A stretch of 64,000 nucleotides of DNA from Paracoccus sp. C2R09 (GCF_018860625.1 NZ_JAHKQB010000029.1:386073-450072), one strand, 5' to 3'; numbered from the stretch's first letter, positions 1 through 9,789 are shown. Program-made: numbers and translations. Notes: generated by a model from the sequence alone, not told the origin.

Positions 1-130
1 ACATCGGATCGAACATCGAGGACATCCTGTCCTCCTTTCGTTGTTGAAGGCTTACGTCGCGCCCTTCGGGGTGCAGGCGCCAATTGTGAACGCCGCCGCC
101 CGGTTTCAAGCCGCGCAAGGCCGGGTCAAC

Positions 131-159
131 TTGGCGTCATTGCGCAAAAGCGGTGCATA
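131..159 (+). promoter_or_regulatory. Possible sigma-70-type promoter for the antiporter gene
   Basis: A -35-like TTGGCG (131-136) is followed after 17 bp by a -10-like TGCATA (154-159). This would start a transcript about 45 nt before the antiporter ATG. The hexamers match the consensus only moderately and no transcription data are available, so this is an inference from spacing and position. Confidence 0.25.
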
Positions 160-210
160 TATGGTCCGCTGCGACTTTCCACGGGCAAGATATGGCAGTA
201 TTCCAACGAC

Positions 211-2760
211 ATGGATATCGTGCTGCTGACCACCTTCACCGGGTTCCTTTTCGTGCTGATCGCCGCGGCCGAGCCTTTGGCCGCGCGGCTTGCATTGCCC
301 TTCAGCGTGATCCTGGCCGGGATCGGCATCATGATCGGGGGTGGCGCGACATTCCTGCTGCAGACCGAACTGACCGACAGCTTCAACGCGGTGGCCGAAA
401 GCATCCTGTCGCTGCCGATCCGGTCCAGCGTCTTCATCTATGTCTTCCTGCCGATCCTGATCTTCCAGGCCACGCTGGAAATGAACATCCGCCGGATGCT
501 GGACGACTGGGTGCCCATCCTGACGCTGGCCGTGGTGGCGGTCGTGGTGGCGACGCTGACCATCGGCTATGCGCTGGCGTGGCTTGGCGGGCTGCCGCTG
601 ATGGTGGGCCTGCTGATCGGGTCGATCGTCTCGACCACCGATCCGTCGGCGGTGGTCAGCATCTTCCGGTCGATCTCGGCCCCCAAGCGCCTCGCGCGCA
701 TCATCGAGGGCGAGAGCCTGCTGAACGACGCCGCCGCCATCGCGCTGTTCGGGCTGTTCATGTCCTATGTGATGCTGGGCGTCCCGAACCCCAGCCTGTC
801 CGAGGCGCTGGAGGGGTTCCCGCGGCTGATCCTGGGCGGCATGGGGGCGGGCTGGCTGACGGCCCGGCTGGGGCTGGCGCTGATGGGGCTGTTCTGGCGG
901 TTCGAGAACGCGCAGATCTCGATTTCGGTCGCGGTGCCCTATCTTGCCTATCTGGGGGCGGAACAGCTGCTGGGCGCGTCGGGCGTGATCGGTGTCGTCG
1001 TCGCGGGGCTGACGCTGAACTTCATGGGGCCGGGGCGGCTGGCGCCCGCCTTCTGGACCAACATGCGAGAGGTGTGGGGCCTTCTGTCGCACTGGGCCGG
1101 GGCGCTGATCTTCATCCTTGCCGCGCTGCTGATCCCGCGCCTTCTGGGCGACGTGCAGCTGACCGATCTGGTGCTGGTGGGCCTCGTGGTGGTCGCGGCC
1201 TTCGTCGCGCGCGCCGCGATCCTGTTCCTGCTGCTGCCGCTTCTGACCGGGCTGAAGCTGTCGCCCAAGATCCAGAGGCCTTATCGCTATGCCATCATGT
1301 GGGGCGGGTTGCGCGGGGCGGTCACGCTGGCGCTGGCCCTGGCAGTGACCGAGAACCTGCGCGTCCCGGTCGAGACCAAGCGCCTTGTCGGCATCCTTGC
1401 CACGGGCTTTGCGCTGTTCACGTTGATCGTGCAGGGGACGACGCTGCGCGGCGTGATCCGGCTTCTGGGGCTGGACAAGCTGTCTCCGCTGGATCGCGCG
1501 CTGTCCGACCAGGTGATCGCCGTCGCCCTTCAGAGCGTCCGCGAGGATCTGCAGGGCACGACCGAGAATTACGAACTGACCCGCGAGACTGTCAGGTCCG
1601 AGGCCAAGCGATTTGCCGAAAGACTGGATGCTGCCGTGGACCGGGCCGAGGCCGACGGCACCGTCGAGATCCTGGACCGGGACCGCATCACCCTGGGCCT
1701 GATCGCGCTGGCGGGCCATGAACGCGAGATGATCCTGCAACGCGTGCGCGAACGGGCCATCTCGGCGCGGCTGTCGGAACAGGCGCTGTTCGACGTGGAC
1801 CGGCTGATCGAAGGGGCGCGTTCGGGCGGGCGGACGGGGTATCAGCGGGCCGCACGCGGCGCCTTGCGCTATGGTCCCAGTTTCCGCCTTGCGGCCTTCC
1901 TGCACAGCCGGCTGTCGATCTCGGGGCCGCTGGCCAACATGACCGCCGACCGGTTCGAGACATTGCTTGGCAAGCGATTGATCCTGCGCGATCTTCACGG
2001 GTTCATCGACCGCCGCATCCGCCGCATCCACGGCCGTCGTGTCGCGGATCTTCTGCACGAGCTGCTGAACCGGCGGATCGAGGCGGTCGAGACCGCGCTG
2101 GACGGTCTGCGCCTGCAATATCCCGGATATTACGAGGAACTGGAACGGCGCTTCATCCGCCGCACTGCCCTGCGGATGGAGGAACGCGAATACAACGCCA
2201 TGCGCGAGGATGGCCTGATCGGGACCGAGGTTCATACCGAACTGATGGCCGAAGTCACCAAGCGCCGCGCCCGCGCCGAGATGCGCCCCGCCCTGGACCT
2301 GGTGCTGCGCAAGAACGACCTCGTGCGGGTCTTTCCGCTGTTCTCGGACCTGGACGAGACCGAGCTGCGCCGCCTGAGCCGCGCGCTGCGGACGCGTTAC
2401 GTCAATGCGGGCCATGTGATCACGCGCAAGGACCAGCCCGCGCGGTCGGTCTTCTTCGTGGCCTCGGGTGCGGTGGAACAGGAGGTTGCGGGGCAGGTGA
2501 CGCGACTGGGGCGGGGCGAGATGTTCGGCCAGATGGGCGTTCTGACCAGCCGTATCCGCCGGACCGAGGTGCGCGCGATCACGCCGACGACCCTGCTAGT
2601 GCTGGACGAGCCGGGCTTCCGCCGCCTGCTGAAGCGCAGCGCGGCCCTGCGCACGGCCGTGCGCGACAGCGTGGCCGGCAAGACGGTCGAGGCCGAGGTC
2701 CTGCAGCTGAGCGAATTGCAGATCGACACCCCGCTTGGCGATGGCGCGGCCAAGGGCTAG
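211..2760 (+). CDS. CPA1-family Na+/H+ antiporter with C-terminal cyclic-nucleotide-binding-like domain
   Basis: An inner-membrane monovalent cation/proton antiporter of 849 aa. About the first 410 residues form a run of hydrophobic membrane segments carrying the CPA1 (NhaP/NHE) signatures STTDPSAVVSIF and GESLLNDAAAIALF; the aspartates of these motifs belong to the ion-binding region in the family. A long, charged, mostly helical cytoplasmic region follows. Residues about 706-813 resemble a CNB (CAP_ED) domain with LGRGEMFGQMGVL and RRTEVRAI. The usual FGE of the phosphate-binding cassette reads FGQ here, so ligand binding is uncertain. This long architecture is known in plant SOS1-like and some proteobacterial antiporters. 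The start is the first ATG in frame, with no strong ribosome-binding site. The next gene, tex, follows after 33 bp. Sodium versus potassium specificity cannot be told from sequence. Confidence 0.9.
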   Translation: MDIVLLTTFTGFLFVLIAAAEPLAARLALPFSVILAGIGIMIGGGATFLLQTELTDSFNAVAESILSLPIRSSVFIYVFLPILIFQATLEMNIRRMLDDWVPILTLAVVAVVVATLTIGYALAWLGGLPLMVGLLIGSIVSTTDPSAVVSIFRSISAPKRLARIIEGESLLNDAAAIALFGLFMSYVMLGVPNPSLSEALEGFPRLILGGMGAGWLTARLGLALMGLFWRFENAQISISVAVPYLAYLGAEQLLGASGVIGVVVAGLTLNFMGPGRLAPAFWTNMREVWGLLSHWAGALIFILAALLIPRLLGDVQLTDLVLVGLVVVAAFVARAAILFLLLPLLTGLKLSPKIQRPYRYAIMWGGLRGAVTLALALAVTENLRVPVETKRLVGILATGFALFTLIVQGTTLRGVIRLLGLDKLSPLDRALSDQVIAVALQSVREDLQGTTENYELTRETVRSEAKRFAERLDAAVDRAEADGTVEILDRDRITLGLIALAGHEREMILQRVRERAISARLSEQALFDVDRLIEGARSGGRTGYQRAARGALRYGPSFRLAAFLHSRLSISGPLANMTADRFETLLGKRLILRDLHGFIDRRIRRIHGRRVADLLHELLNRRIEAVETALDGLRLQYPGYYEELERRFIRRTALRMEEREYNAMREDGLIGTEVHTELMAEVTKRRARAEMRPALDLVLRKNDLVRVFPLFSDLDETELRRLSRALRTRYVNAGHVITRKDQPARSVFFVASGAVEQEVAGQVTRLGRGEMFGQMGVLTSRIRRTEVRAITPTTLLVLDEPGFRRLLKRSAALRTAVRDSVAGKTVEAEVLQLSELQIDTPLGDGAAKG

Positions 2761-2793
2761 ACAGATCGCCGGACTACCAGAAGGGGACAGACC

Positions 2794-5079
2794 ATGGACG
2801 CCAACCCGCGCATCGCCCGCCAGATCGCGACCGAGATCGGGGCCAGCCCCCAGCAGGTCCAGGCCGCGACGGAACTGCTGGACGGGGGCGCGACGGTTCC
2901 CTTCGTCGCGCGTTACCGCAAGGAGGCGACGGGCGGTCTGGACGACACGCAGCTGCGCACCCTGTCCGAACGCCTGACCTATCTGAGAGAGATGGAGAGC
3001 CGTCGCACCGCCATCACCGCCAGCATCCGCGATCAGGGCAAGCTGACCGACGATCTTGCCCGCCGCATCGCCGGGGCCGATACCAAGGCCGCGCTGGAGG
3101 ATATCTATCTTCCCTACAAGCCCAAGCGTCGGACCAAGGCGATGATCGCGCGCGAAAACGGGCTGGAGCCGCTGCTGGCCGCGATCCGCAACGCGCCCTC
3201 GGTCGATCCGGCGTCGCTGGCGGGCGGCTTCCTGAACGAGAACGTGGAAACGACCAAGGCCGCGCTGGACGGCGCCCGCGACATCCTGGTCGAGGAACTG
3301 TCCGAGAATGCCGAGGTGCTTGGCCCCTTGCGCGATTTCATGCGTCGCGAAGGCCGCATCGCCGCGCGCGTGGTTCCCGGCAAGGAAGAGGCGGGCGCGA
3401 AATTCGCCGATTACTTCGATCACGCCGAGAAATGGGCCGACATCCCCGGCCACCGGGCGCTGGCGATCCTGCGCGCCGCCAAGGAGGAGGTTGTCACCAT
3501 CGACATCGCCCCCGATGCGGAAACAGGCGTCGCACGGGCCGAGGGGATCGTTGCACGCGGTCTGGGCGATGTGGGCCACGGGCCGGGTGCGGACTGGCTG
3601 CGGGGCGTCGCCGGTTGGTGCTGGCGCGTGAAGCTGTCGAACAGCATGTATATCGACCTGCTGACCGAACTGCGCCGCCGCGCCCATGAAGAGGCGATCC
3701 GCGTCTTTGGGCGCAACCTGCGCGACCTGCTGCTGGCCGCGCCTGCGGGGGCCAAGACGACCATCGGGCTGGATCCGGGCATTCGCACCGGGGTCAAGGT
3801 CGCCGTGGTGGATGCCACGGGCAAGCTGCTGGACACCACCACGATCTATCCCTTCCAGCCCAAGAACGACCTGCGCGGGTCCGAGGCCGCGTTGTCGGCC
3901 CTGATCGCCCGTCACGGCGTCGAACTGATCGCCATCGGCAACGGCACCGCCAGCCGAGAGACCGAGCGCATGGTGACCGACATCCTGAAGCGCCTGCCCA
4001 AGGGCACGAAGGCCCCGACGAAGGTCGTCGTGTCCGAGGCCGGTGCCTCGGTCTATTCCGCCTCGGAACTGGCCGCGAAGGAGTTTCCAGGCCTCGACGT
4101 GTCGCTGCGCGGGGCGGTGTCCATCGCGCGCCGCCTGCAGGACCCCCTGGCCGAGCTGGTCAAGGTGCCGCCGCAATCCATCGGCGTCGGGCAATATCAG
4201 CACGACGTGGATCAGCGCCACCTGTCCAAGGCGCTGGAGGCCGTGGTCGAGGATGCGGTGAACGCCGTCGGCGTCGATCTGAACACGGCCTCGGCCCCGC
4301 TTCTGGCGCATGTCGCGGGGCTGGGTCCGTCGCTGGCGCAGAACATCGTCGCGCATCGCGATGCGGCCGGTGCCTTCCCGTCGCGCAAGGCGCTGAAGAA
4401 GGTCGCGGGCCTTGGGCCGCGTGCGTTCGAGCAATGCGCGGGCTTCCTGCGCATCCGCGACGGGGACGAGCCGCTGGACGCATCGGCCGTCCACCCCGAA
4501 GCCTATGGCGTGGCGCGGGGTATCGTGAAGGCCTGCGGGCGTGATCTGCGTCAGCTGATGGGCGATACCGGGGCCGTCGCCAGCCTGCGGGCCGAGGATT
4601 TCGTGACGCCCGAATTCGGTCTGCCGACCATCCGCGACATCCTTGCGGAACTGGAAAAACCCGGTCGCGACCCTCGCCCCGCCTTCGTGACCGCAAGCTT
4701 TGCCGACGGGATCGAGGCCATCACCGACCTGCGCCCCGGCATGATGCTAGAGGGGACCGTGACGAACGTCGCGGCCTTCGGCGCCTTTGTCGATATCGGG
4801 GTCCACCAGGACGGTCTGGTCCATGTCAGCCAGCTGGCCGACCGCTTCGTCAAGGACCCGCACGAGGTGGTCAAGGCGGGCGATGTCGTCAAGGTCCGCG
4901 TGACCGAGGTGGACGTGCCCCGCAAGCGGATCGGCCTGACGATGCGCAAGGATGGCGGTGGCGCGCCCGGTCCGAAACCTGCACAGCGCGCGGCCAAGCC
5001 GCAGCGGGCCGCCGCGCCCGATAAGTCCGGTCAGGGTGCCTTCGGGGCGGCCCTTGCCGATGCATTGAAACGTCGCTGA
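2794..5079 (+). CDS. tex: Tex-family RNA-binding transcription accessory protein
   Basis: A cytoplasmic nucleic-acid-binding protein of 761 aa, the normal Tex length. The helical Tex N-terminal region comes first. A YqgF/RNase H-like domain starts near residue 323 ([14 protein letters not shown]), a helix-hairpin-helix region lies at about 490-555 ([14 protein letters not shown]), and an S1 RNA-binding domain at about 646-720 ([31 protein letters not shown]). A basic Lys/Pro/Ala tail ends the protein. In the family, Tex affects transcription and toxin-gene expression in Bordetella and transformation or stress traits elsewhere. The ATG at 2794 is preceded by AAGGGG with good spacing. The next gene begins 11 bp after the stop, so the two are probably co-transcribed. 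Confidence 0.95.
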   Translation: MDANPRIARQIATEIGASPQQVQAATELLDGGATVPFVARYRKEATGGLDDTQLRTLSERLTYLREMESRRTAITASIRDQGKLTDDLARRIAGADTKAALEDIYLPYKPKRRTKAMIARENGLEPLLAAIRNAPSVDPASLAGGFLNENVETTKAALDGARDILVEELSENAEVLGPLRDFMRREGRIAARVVPGKEEAGAKFADYFDHAEKWADIPGHRALAILRAAKEEVVTIDIAPDAETGVARAEGIVARGLGDVGHGPGADWLRGVAGWCWRVKLSNSMYIDLLTELRRRAHEEAIRVFGRNLRDLLLAAPAGAKTTIGLDPGIRTGVKVAVVDATGKLLDTTTIYPFQPKNDLRGSEAALSALIARHGVELIAIGNGTASRETERMVTDILKRLPKGTKAPTKVVVSEAGASVYSASELAAKEFPGLDVSLRGAVSIARRLQDPLAELVKVPPQSIGVGQYQHDVDQRHLSKALEAVVEDAVNAVGVDLNTASAPLLAHVAGLGPSLAQNIVAHRDAAGAFPSRKALKKVAGLGPRAFEQCAGFLRIRDGDEPLDASAVHPEAYGVARGIVKACGRDLRQLMGDTGAVASLRAEDFVTPEFGLPTIRDILAELEKPGRDPRPAFVTASFADGIEAITDLRPGMMLEGTVTNVAAFGAFVDIGVHQDGLVHVSQLADRFVKDPHEVVKAGDVVKVRVTEVDVPRKRIGLTMRKDGGGAPGPKPAQRAAKPQRAAAPDKSGQGAFGAALADALKRR

Positions 5080-5089
5080 GGGGGGAACC

Positions 5090-6331
5090 ATGCTGACGGG
5101 TGATATCGGGGCCGAGGGCCTCTGGCTGAATGATGCAGGGCACCGCGATTTCCTGATCTGCGACGCCCGGCGGGCGCTGGACCTGTTCGACGCCTCGCCT
5201 CGCGAAGGCGGGGGGTTCCATGTGCTGGAACTGGACGGCAGGCCGCAGCCCGGCAGGCTGCAGGAAATCCATACGACCACGCGGCTGGTTCATTCCTATG
5301 GGCTTGCCGCACTTGCGGGCCGACCCGACCGGGCGGGGATCATGGATCAGGGAATGGACTATCTGTGGTCGCATCACCGCGATGCGCAGCATGGGGGTTA
5401 CCTCTGGGGGTTGGACGGCGATGCGCCGGTGGACCGCCCGAAGCTTGCCTATGGACATGTCTTCGTCCTGCTTGCGGCCTCGACCGCGAAGATGGCGGGG
5501 CATCCCGATGCCGACCGCCTGCTGGCCGACATCACCGAGGTGATCGACCGCCATTACTGGGACGCGGATGCGGGCCTGCTGCGGGACGAATTCACCCGCG
5601 ACTGGCAGGTCTTTTCCGGCTATCGCGGGATGAACGCGAACATGCACGGGGTCGAGGCGCTGCTGGCCGCCCACGAGGCGACGGGCGACGGCGAATACCT
5701 GCACCGGGCAGGGCGCATCCTGCAGTTCTTCATCGGCGGGCAGGCGGCGGCGCATGTCTGGCGCATTCCCGAACATTACCATCAGGACTGGACCCCCGAT
5801 ACGGCCTATGCGGGTGATCCGATGTTCCGCCCCGCAGGCACCACGCCGGGCCACAGCTTCGAGATGGCGCGCTTGCTGCTGCAATGGTGGGACGCGGCCG
5901 GACGTCCGGCGGGCGATGCGGTCGCGCAGGCCCGTGCGCTGGTCGATACGGCGCTGGCCGATGCATGGGACGGTGAACGCGGTGGGCTGGCCTATACGCT
6001 GAAGATGGACGGCGGCGTCGACATCGCGGACCGTTACTGGTGGCCCGTGACCGAGGCCATCGGGGCGCTGGCAGCCCTGCAGAAGGCGGACCCCACCCCC
6101 GAGGCCGAGGGGTGGTATCGCAGCCTATGGCAATTTGCCGCCGACCGGTTCATCGACCACGAACACGGCGGATGGTTCCCCGAGATCGGCCCGGACGACC
6201 GGCCCACCGTCACGCAATTCGCGGGAAAACCCGATATCTATCATGCACTTCAGGCCGACCTGCTGCCACTGGCAGGGGGGCTGTCGGCACAGGCGACCGA
6301 GCTTTCGCGAACTCGCCCTCTGGCGGTTTGA
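5090..6331 (+). CDS. AGE-family sugar epimerase/isomerase
   Basis: A 413-aa cytoplasmic protein of the N-acylglucosamine 2-epimerase (AGE) superfamily, which has an (alpha/alpha)6-barrel fold. Conserved features are HRDAQHGGYLWGLDGD, YGHVFVLLAAS, the diagnostic RGMNANMHGVEALLAA, EHYHQDWTPDTAY and TPGHSFEMARLLL; the conserved histidines are the family's acid/base candidates. Members include GlcNAc 2-epimerase, cellobiose 2-epimerase, mannose isomerase and YihS. This sequence looks closest to the bacterial mannose/sulfoquinovose-type isomerases, but the substrate is inferred only. A strong GAGGGGGG ribosome-binding site precedes the ATG. It lies 11 bp after tex, with no sugar transporter or kinase beside it to help assign a pathway. 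Confidence 0.85.
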   Translation: MLTGDIGAEGLWLNDAGHRDFLICDARRALDLFDASPREGGGFHVLELDGRPQPGRLQEIHTTTRLVHSYGLAALAGRPDRAGIMDQGMDYLWSHHRDAQHGGYLWGLDGDAPVDRPKLAYGHVFVLLAASTAKMAGHPDADRLLADITEVIDRHYWDADAGLLRDEFTRDWQVFSGYRGMNANMHGVEALLAAHEATGDGEYLHRAGRILQFFIGGQAAAHVWRIPEHYHQDWTPDTAYAGDPMFRPAGTTPGHSFEMARLLLQWWDAAGRPAGDAVAQARALVDTALADAWDGERGGLAYTLKMDGGVDIADRYWWPVTEAIGALAALQKADPTPEAEGWYRSLWQFAADRFIDHEHGGWFPEIGPDDRPTVTQFAGKPDIYHALQADLLPLAGGLSAQATELSRTRPLAV

Positions 6332-6420
6332 TATTTCGCAGCCGGGGGGAATTGACTTGACAGGTCGGCCCCCCGACTGCGATCCGAAGAAGACAGCTGC
6401 CGCGATTTTGCGCAGCGGTC

Positions 6421-7509
6421 ATGAAAGACGTTCCCGTCATGAACATCCACGACGCCAATGTCACCGCGCTCGATCTGCTTGCAGGTCTCGAGAGCGGTTT
6501 CGCGTTGTCGGTGCTGGACAGCTCGCCCGACTGCATCAAGATCCTGGATCTGCAGGGGCGTCTGCTCTTCATGAACCGCAACGGCATGTGCGCGATGGAA
6601 ATCGCCCAGTTCGCCGAGGTTGCGGACCGTCCTTGGCCCTCGCTCTGGCCCGCGAAATCGCACGCCCTGCTGGAAGGCGCGGTCGAGGCCGCGATCCGTG
6701 GCGAGGTGCGCAGCTTCGAGGCCTTCTGCCCGACCGCACGGGGCAACCCGCGCTGGTGGCACGTCACCTCGGCCCCGGTCCGGGGGGCGCGCGGCGTCGA
6801 ACGCATCATCGTGACCTCTCGCGATATCACCGAACTGGTGCAGGCGCGGACATCGCTGGAGGAGGAGGTCGCAGCCAAGAACGAGGCGCTGCGGCGTCAG
6901 AAGCTGCTGCTGAGCGAGATCGACCACCGCGTGAAGAACAGCTTTGCCGCCGTGATGGGGCTTTTGCGGATGCAGGCGCGCAGGCATCGGGGCGATCCGT
7001 CGGGACAGGCGCTGACCGATGCCGCGACGCGGATCGCCACGCTGGCCCGCGTGCATGATCAGCTGCATCTGGACCCGAGCGCGCCCGATCTGGTGCTGTG
7101 CGATTACATCGGCGCGCTGGCGGGCGATCTGGGGCAGGCACTGAACGCACGGGTGGAAATGGGGCAGCTGCCCGATCTTCCCATTCGCGTCAACGCTACC
7201 CAGGCCGCCGGGATCGGTCAGCTTGTGGCCGAGCTGATCGGCAATGCGATCAAGCATTCGGGCGGGCGACGCCGCGCCCGCGTCCTGGTCGATATCGAGC
7301 CGTTGGCCGAGGGCCTGTCGATCGCGGTTCAGGATAACGGCCCCGGCCTGCCGGAAGGGTTCGACCCTGCCGCTCAGGACGGTCTGGGGATGCAGATCTG
7401 CCTGACCTATGTCGAGCAGATGCAGGGACGGCTGGAACATGGCCGTTCGGACCTGGGCGGCGCGCGCTTCCGCGCCATCATCCGCCCCGAGCCCCTCGCG
7501 GCCCATTGA
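6421..7509 (+). CDS. PAS-domain sensor histidine kinase, HisKA_2/HWE class
   Basis: A soluble signal-transducing kinase of 362 aa with no membrane segment. A PAS sensor lies at about residues 35-140 (LSVLDSSPDCIKILDLQGR). The dimerisation/phosphoacceptor helix reads LSEIDHRVKNSFAAVMGLL with phospho-accepting His169. The ATPase domain carries an N-box ELIGNAIKH, a G1 box DNGPGLP and a GLGM. This HisKA_2/HWE class is abundant in alphaproteobacteria, where members often feed stress or light pathways through single-domain or PhyR-like regulators. No response regulator lies nearby, so the kinase is an orphan here. A second possible start is the ATG at 6439. Upstream is a perfect TTGACA (6357-6362), but the matching -10 is poor. 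Confidence 0.85.
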   Translation: MKDVPVMNIHDANVTALDLLAGLESGFALSVLDSSPDCIKILDLQGRLLFMNRNGMCAMEIAQFAEVADRPWPSLWPAKSHALLEGAVEAAIRGEVRSFEAFCPTARGNPRWWHVTSAPVRGARGVERIIVTSRDITELVQARTSLEEEVAAKNEALRRQKLLLSEIDHRVKNSFAAVMGLLRMQARRHRGDPSGQALTDAATRIATLARVHDQLHLDPSAPDLVLCDYIGALAGDLGQALNARVEMGQLPDLPIRVNATQAAGIGQLVAELIGNAIKHSGGRRRARVLVDIEPLAEGLSIAVQDNGPGLPEGFDPAAQDGLGMQICLTYVEQMQGRLEHGRSDLGGARFRAIIRPEPLAAH

Positions 7510-7568
7510 CACCGGGCCCGTTCGGGTCCATCTCGCCGCCTTTCCCACCCGTTGGAAGGAGCCCTGCC

Positions 7569-8345
7569 ATGCGCATGGTGATCGACGTGACGCTCGACTA
7601 TCGGCTGTCGCTGCCCGGCACGGCCATCCTGATGATCGAACCCGCATCCGTCGGCGGCCAGACCGTCGAGAATTGCGAGATCGAGTTCGGGGCGCCGTCG
7701 CTGATCGTGCGCCGCGATGCGGACGAGGCCATCGGTGAACGCCTTGTGGTCGATGTCGAGGATCGCCTGACCTGCCGCCTGCATGCCGAGGTTTCGGTGG
7801 ATCGTCCGCGCCTTGCGCTGGCGGGCCTGGCCGCCACGCCGCTGGTCGCGCTGCCCGCCGATGCGCTGCGATACCTGATGCCGTCGCGCTATTGCCAGGT
7901 GGACAGCTTCCTGCATTTCACCTCGACCCGCTTCTCGGGTCTGACGGGCGGGGCGTTGGTGCGGGCCATCGAGGACTGGATCCAGCGGAACATGGAATAT
8001 GTGGGCGGGATCAGCAATGTGGACACCACGGCGGCGGATACCTTCGTCGACCGGCGCGGCGTCTGTCGCGATTATGCGCATCTGATGATTTCCATGTGCC
8101 GCGCGATGCAGATCCCGGCGCGGATCGTCAGCGCATTCTCGCCCGGCGTGACGCCGCCCGACTTTCATGCCGTGGTCGAGGTGTTCCTGGACGGGGCATG
8201 GCATCTGGTCGATCCCACGGGCATGGCCGATGCGGATACGCTGGCGGTCATCGCCGTCGGCCGCGACGCGACGGATGTGGCCTTCCTGACCACCACCGGG
8301 CCCGCACAGCTGCAGACCCAGACCGTGGCGGTGGTCGAGGCCTAG
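7569..8345 (+). CDS. Transglutaminase-like domain protein
   Basis: A 258-aa protein whose second half is a transglutaminase-like (papain-fold) domain with a visible Cys-His-Asp triad: Cys in RRGVCRDYAHL, His in PPDFHAVVEVF and Asp in WHLVDPTG. The N-terminal half is a beta-rich region common in bacterial members. There is no signal peptide, so a cytosolic location is likely. The activity (protease, amidase or cross-linking) is unknown for most of this group. The start at 7569 is chosen over an upstream in-frame ATG at 7506 because AAGGAG sits 7 bp before it. The stop codon overlaps the end of the convergent cobD gene by 3-4 bases in a shared CCTAGG. Confidence 0.85.
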   Translation: MRMVIDVTLDYRLSLPGTAILMIEPASVGGQTVENCEIEFGAPSLIVRRDADEAIGERLVVDVEDRLTCRLHAEVSVDRPRLALAGLAATPLVALPADALRYLMPSRYCQVDSFLHFTSTRFSGLTGGALVRAIEDWIQRNMEYVGGISNVDTTAADTFVDRRGVCRDYAHLMISMCRAMQIPARIVSAFSPGVTPPDFHAVVEVFLDGAWHLVDPTGMADADTLAVIAVGRDATDVAFLTTTGPAQLQTQTVAVVEA

Positions 8346-9244
8346 GCTACGGCCGCCACCGTCAGCAGCATCAGCCCCATCAGCGCCACCCCGCGACGAT
8401 AGATGCGCAGCGCGCGGGTCAGATCCTCGGGGTCGGGATCGCGCGCGCCTTCGTTCAGCCACGGCTCGGGCGCGATGCGGTCCGCATAGACGCGGGGCCC
8501 CGACAATCGCACGCCAAGCGCGCCTGCCATCGCGGCCTCGGGCCAGCCGGCATTCGGTGACCGGTGCCGGCGCGCATCCCTCAGGACGACACGCCAGCCC
8601 TTGCCCGCGACCATCACGAACAGCAATGCGGTAAGTCGGGCGGGGATCAGGTTCACCAGGTCGTCCAGCCTTGCAGCCGCCCAGCCAAAGGCTTCGTGGC
8701 GGGGCGTGCGGTGGCCGATCATCGAATCCAATGTGTTGATCGCCTTGTAGGCCGCGATCCCCGGCAACCCTGCGACGGCGGCCCAGAACAGGGGCGCAAT
8801 CACGCCGTCGCTTGCATTCTCGGCCAGGCTCTCGGTCGCGGCGCGGGTCAGGGCAGGGGCGTCGGCGCGGGTCACGTCGCGCCCCACGATCATCGAGGTC
8901 GCGTGCCGTGCAGCTGCCAGGTCGCCTGCCCGCAGGGGCCGCATGACGGCGGCGACGTGATCGTGCAGCGACCGTGCCGCGACCAAAGGCCAGGCCAGGA
9001 TCGCGGCGATCCAGTAACCCAGCAGCGCCTGCGCGATCAGCGCGGGGATCACGGCGGCACCGACAGTCAGCAAGACCGCGATCGCGCCCTTAGCCTGGCG
9101 GTGATCGCCCGTGTTCAGACGATCATCCAATGCGGTGATGATCCGCCCGATCCAGACCACCGGATGGCCGATGCGGCGAAACGCGGCATCGGGCCAGCCG
9201 ATGGCGGCATCGATCAGCAGGGCGATCAGGGCAAGCGCGCTCAT
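8342..9244 (-). CDS. cobD: Adenosylcobinamide-phosphate synthase CobD/CbiB
   Basis: A polytopic inner-membrane protein of 300 aa for cobalamin assembly; it attaches the aminopropanol (phosphate) arm to adenosylcobyric acid. Family hallmarks are visible: HPVVWIGRIITALDDRLN near the N-terminus, ESLAENASDGVIAPLFWAAVAGLPGIAAYKAINTLDSMIGHR in the middle (only its key parts matter: the ENASDG and NTLDSM motifs) and DARRHRSPNAGWPEAAMAGALGVRL. Hydrophobic segments occur at both ends. Its ATG overlaps the stop of the upstream phosphatase gene (ATGA), so the two are translationally coupled. No other cob gene lies in the window. The 3' end overlaps the convergent transglutaminase gene. Confidence 0.95.
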   Translation of the reverse strand: MSALALIALLIDAAIGWPDAAFRRIGHPVVWIGRIITALDDRLNTGDHRQAKGAIAVLLTVGAAVIPALIAQALLGYWIAAILAWPLVAARSLHDHVAAVMRPLRAGDLAAARHATSMIVGRDVTRADAPALTRAATESLAENASDGVIAPLFWAAVAGLPGIAAYKAINTLDSMIGHRTPRHEAFGWAAARLDDLVNLIPARLTALLFVMVAGKGWRVVLRDARRHRSPNAGWPEAAMAGALGVRLSGPRVYADRIAPEPWLNEGARDPDPEDLTRALRIYRRGVALMGLMLLTVAAVA

Positions 9245-9789
9245 GTCGCGGGGATCAGGTTCGCGGTCTCGACCGACCAGTCGCGGCCATGCCGCCCGAG
9301 GATCGTCAGCGACAGGGGCGCGACCTGAAAGGACAGCGCCGCCGGGCCCGCCACAAGCGCAAGTGCCGCACGCACGGTGCCCGCATGGGCCACCACGACC
9401 GTATCGGTGTCGAATGCCATCAGGGCGGGTTGGACGCGGGCGCACATGTCGTCGAAGCTCTCTCCGCCCTCGGGGCGGTGTCGCGCAAGATCGGGGGGTG
9501 CAAGCTGTCCGATATCGGGCAGATCGGCGAACAGCATCCCCTCCCACGCGCCGTAATCCTGTTCCCAAAGCGCCGGATCGGTCCGATGCGGCAGGTTCAG
9601 CGCGCTTGCCGTCCGGACACAGCGCAATGCGGGGCTGGCGACCGCCTGCGCATCGGGCATCCGGCGGGCCAGCAGGCGCTTCATCGCGGCGAAGGCGGGT
9701 GCGTCGGTGCAATCGGCATCCACGTCGCGGCGCCCTGCCAGCCTGCCGCCGTGCAGCGGGGGGGCATGTCGGATGATGGCCAGTCGCAT
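9241..9789 (-). CDS. Histidine phosphatase, probable alpha-ribazole phosphatase (CobC-like)
   Basis: A 182-aa member of the histidine phosphatase superfamily. The catalytic RHA motif is at the N-terminus (LAIIRHAPPLHGGRLAGRRD) and a second catalytic His lies in VVVAHAGTVRAAL. The GRLAGRRDVD stretch and the ATGA overlap with cobD suggest the alpha-ribazole-5'-phosphate phosphatase of lower-ligand assembly in cobalamin synthesis. This is inferred from context; a housekeeping phosphatase role cannot be excluded. The Arg-His dyad is intact and the length is usual for the group. An AAGGAGA-type ribosome-binding site precedes the ATG on the minus strand. Confidence 0.8.
   Translation of the reverse strand: MRLAIIRHAPPLHGGRLAGRRDVDADCTDAPAFAAMKRLLARRMPDAQAVASPALRCVRTASALNLPHRTDPALWEQDYGAWEGMLFADLPDIGQLAPPDLARHRPEGGESFDDMCARVQPALMAFDTDTVVVAHAGTVRAALALVAGPAALSFQVAPLSLTILGRHGRDWSVETANLIPAT

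Noticed and set aside
3-47. A 14-codon open tail ending in TGA at the left edge, possibly the end of an upstream plus-strand gene
   Set aside because: Too short to recognise; it could be chance. Nothing else supports a gene there.
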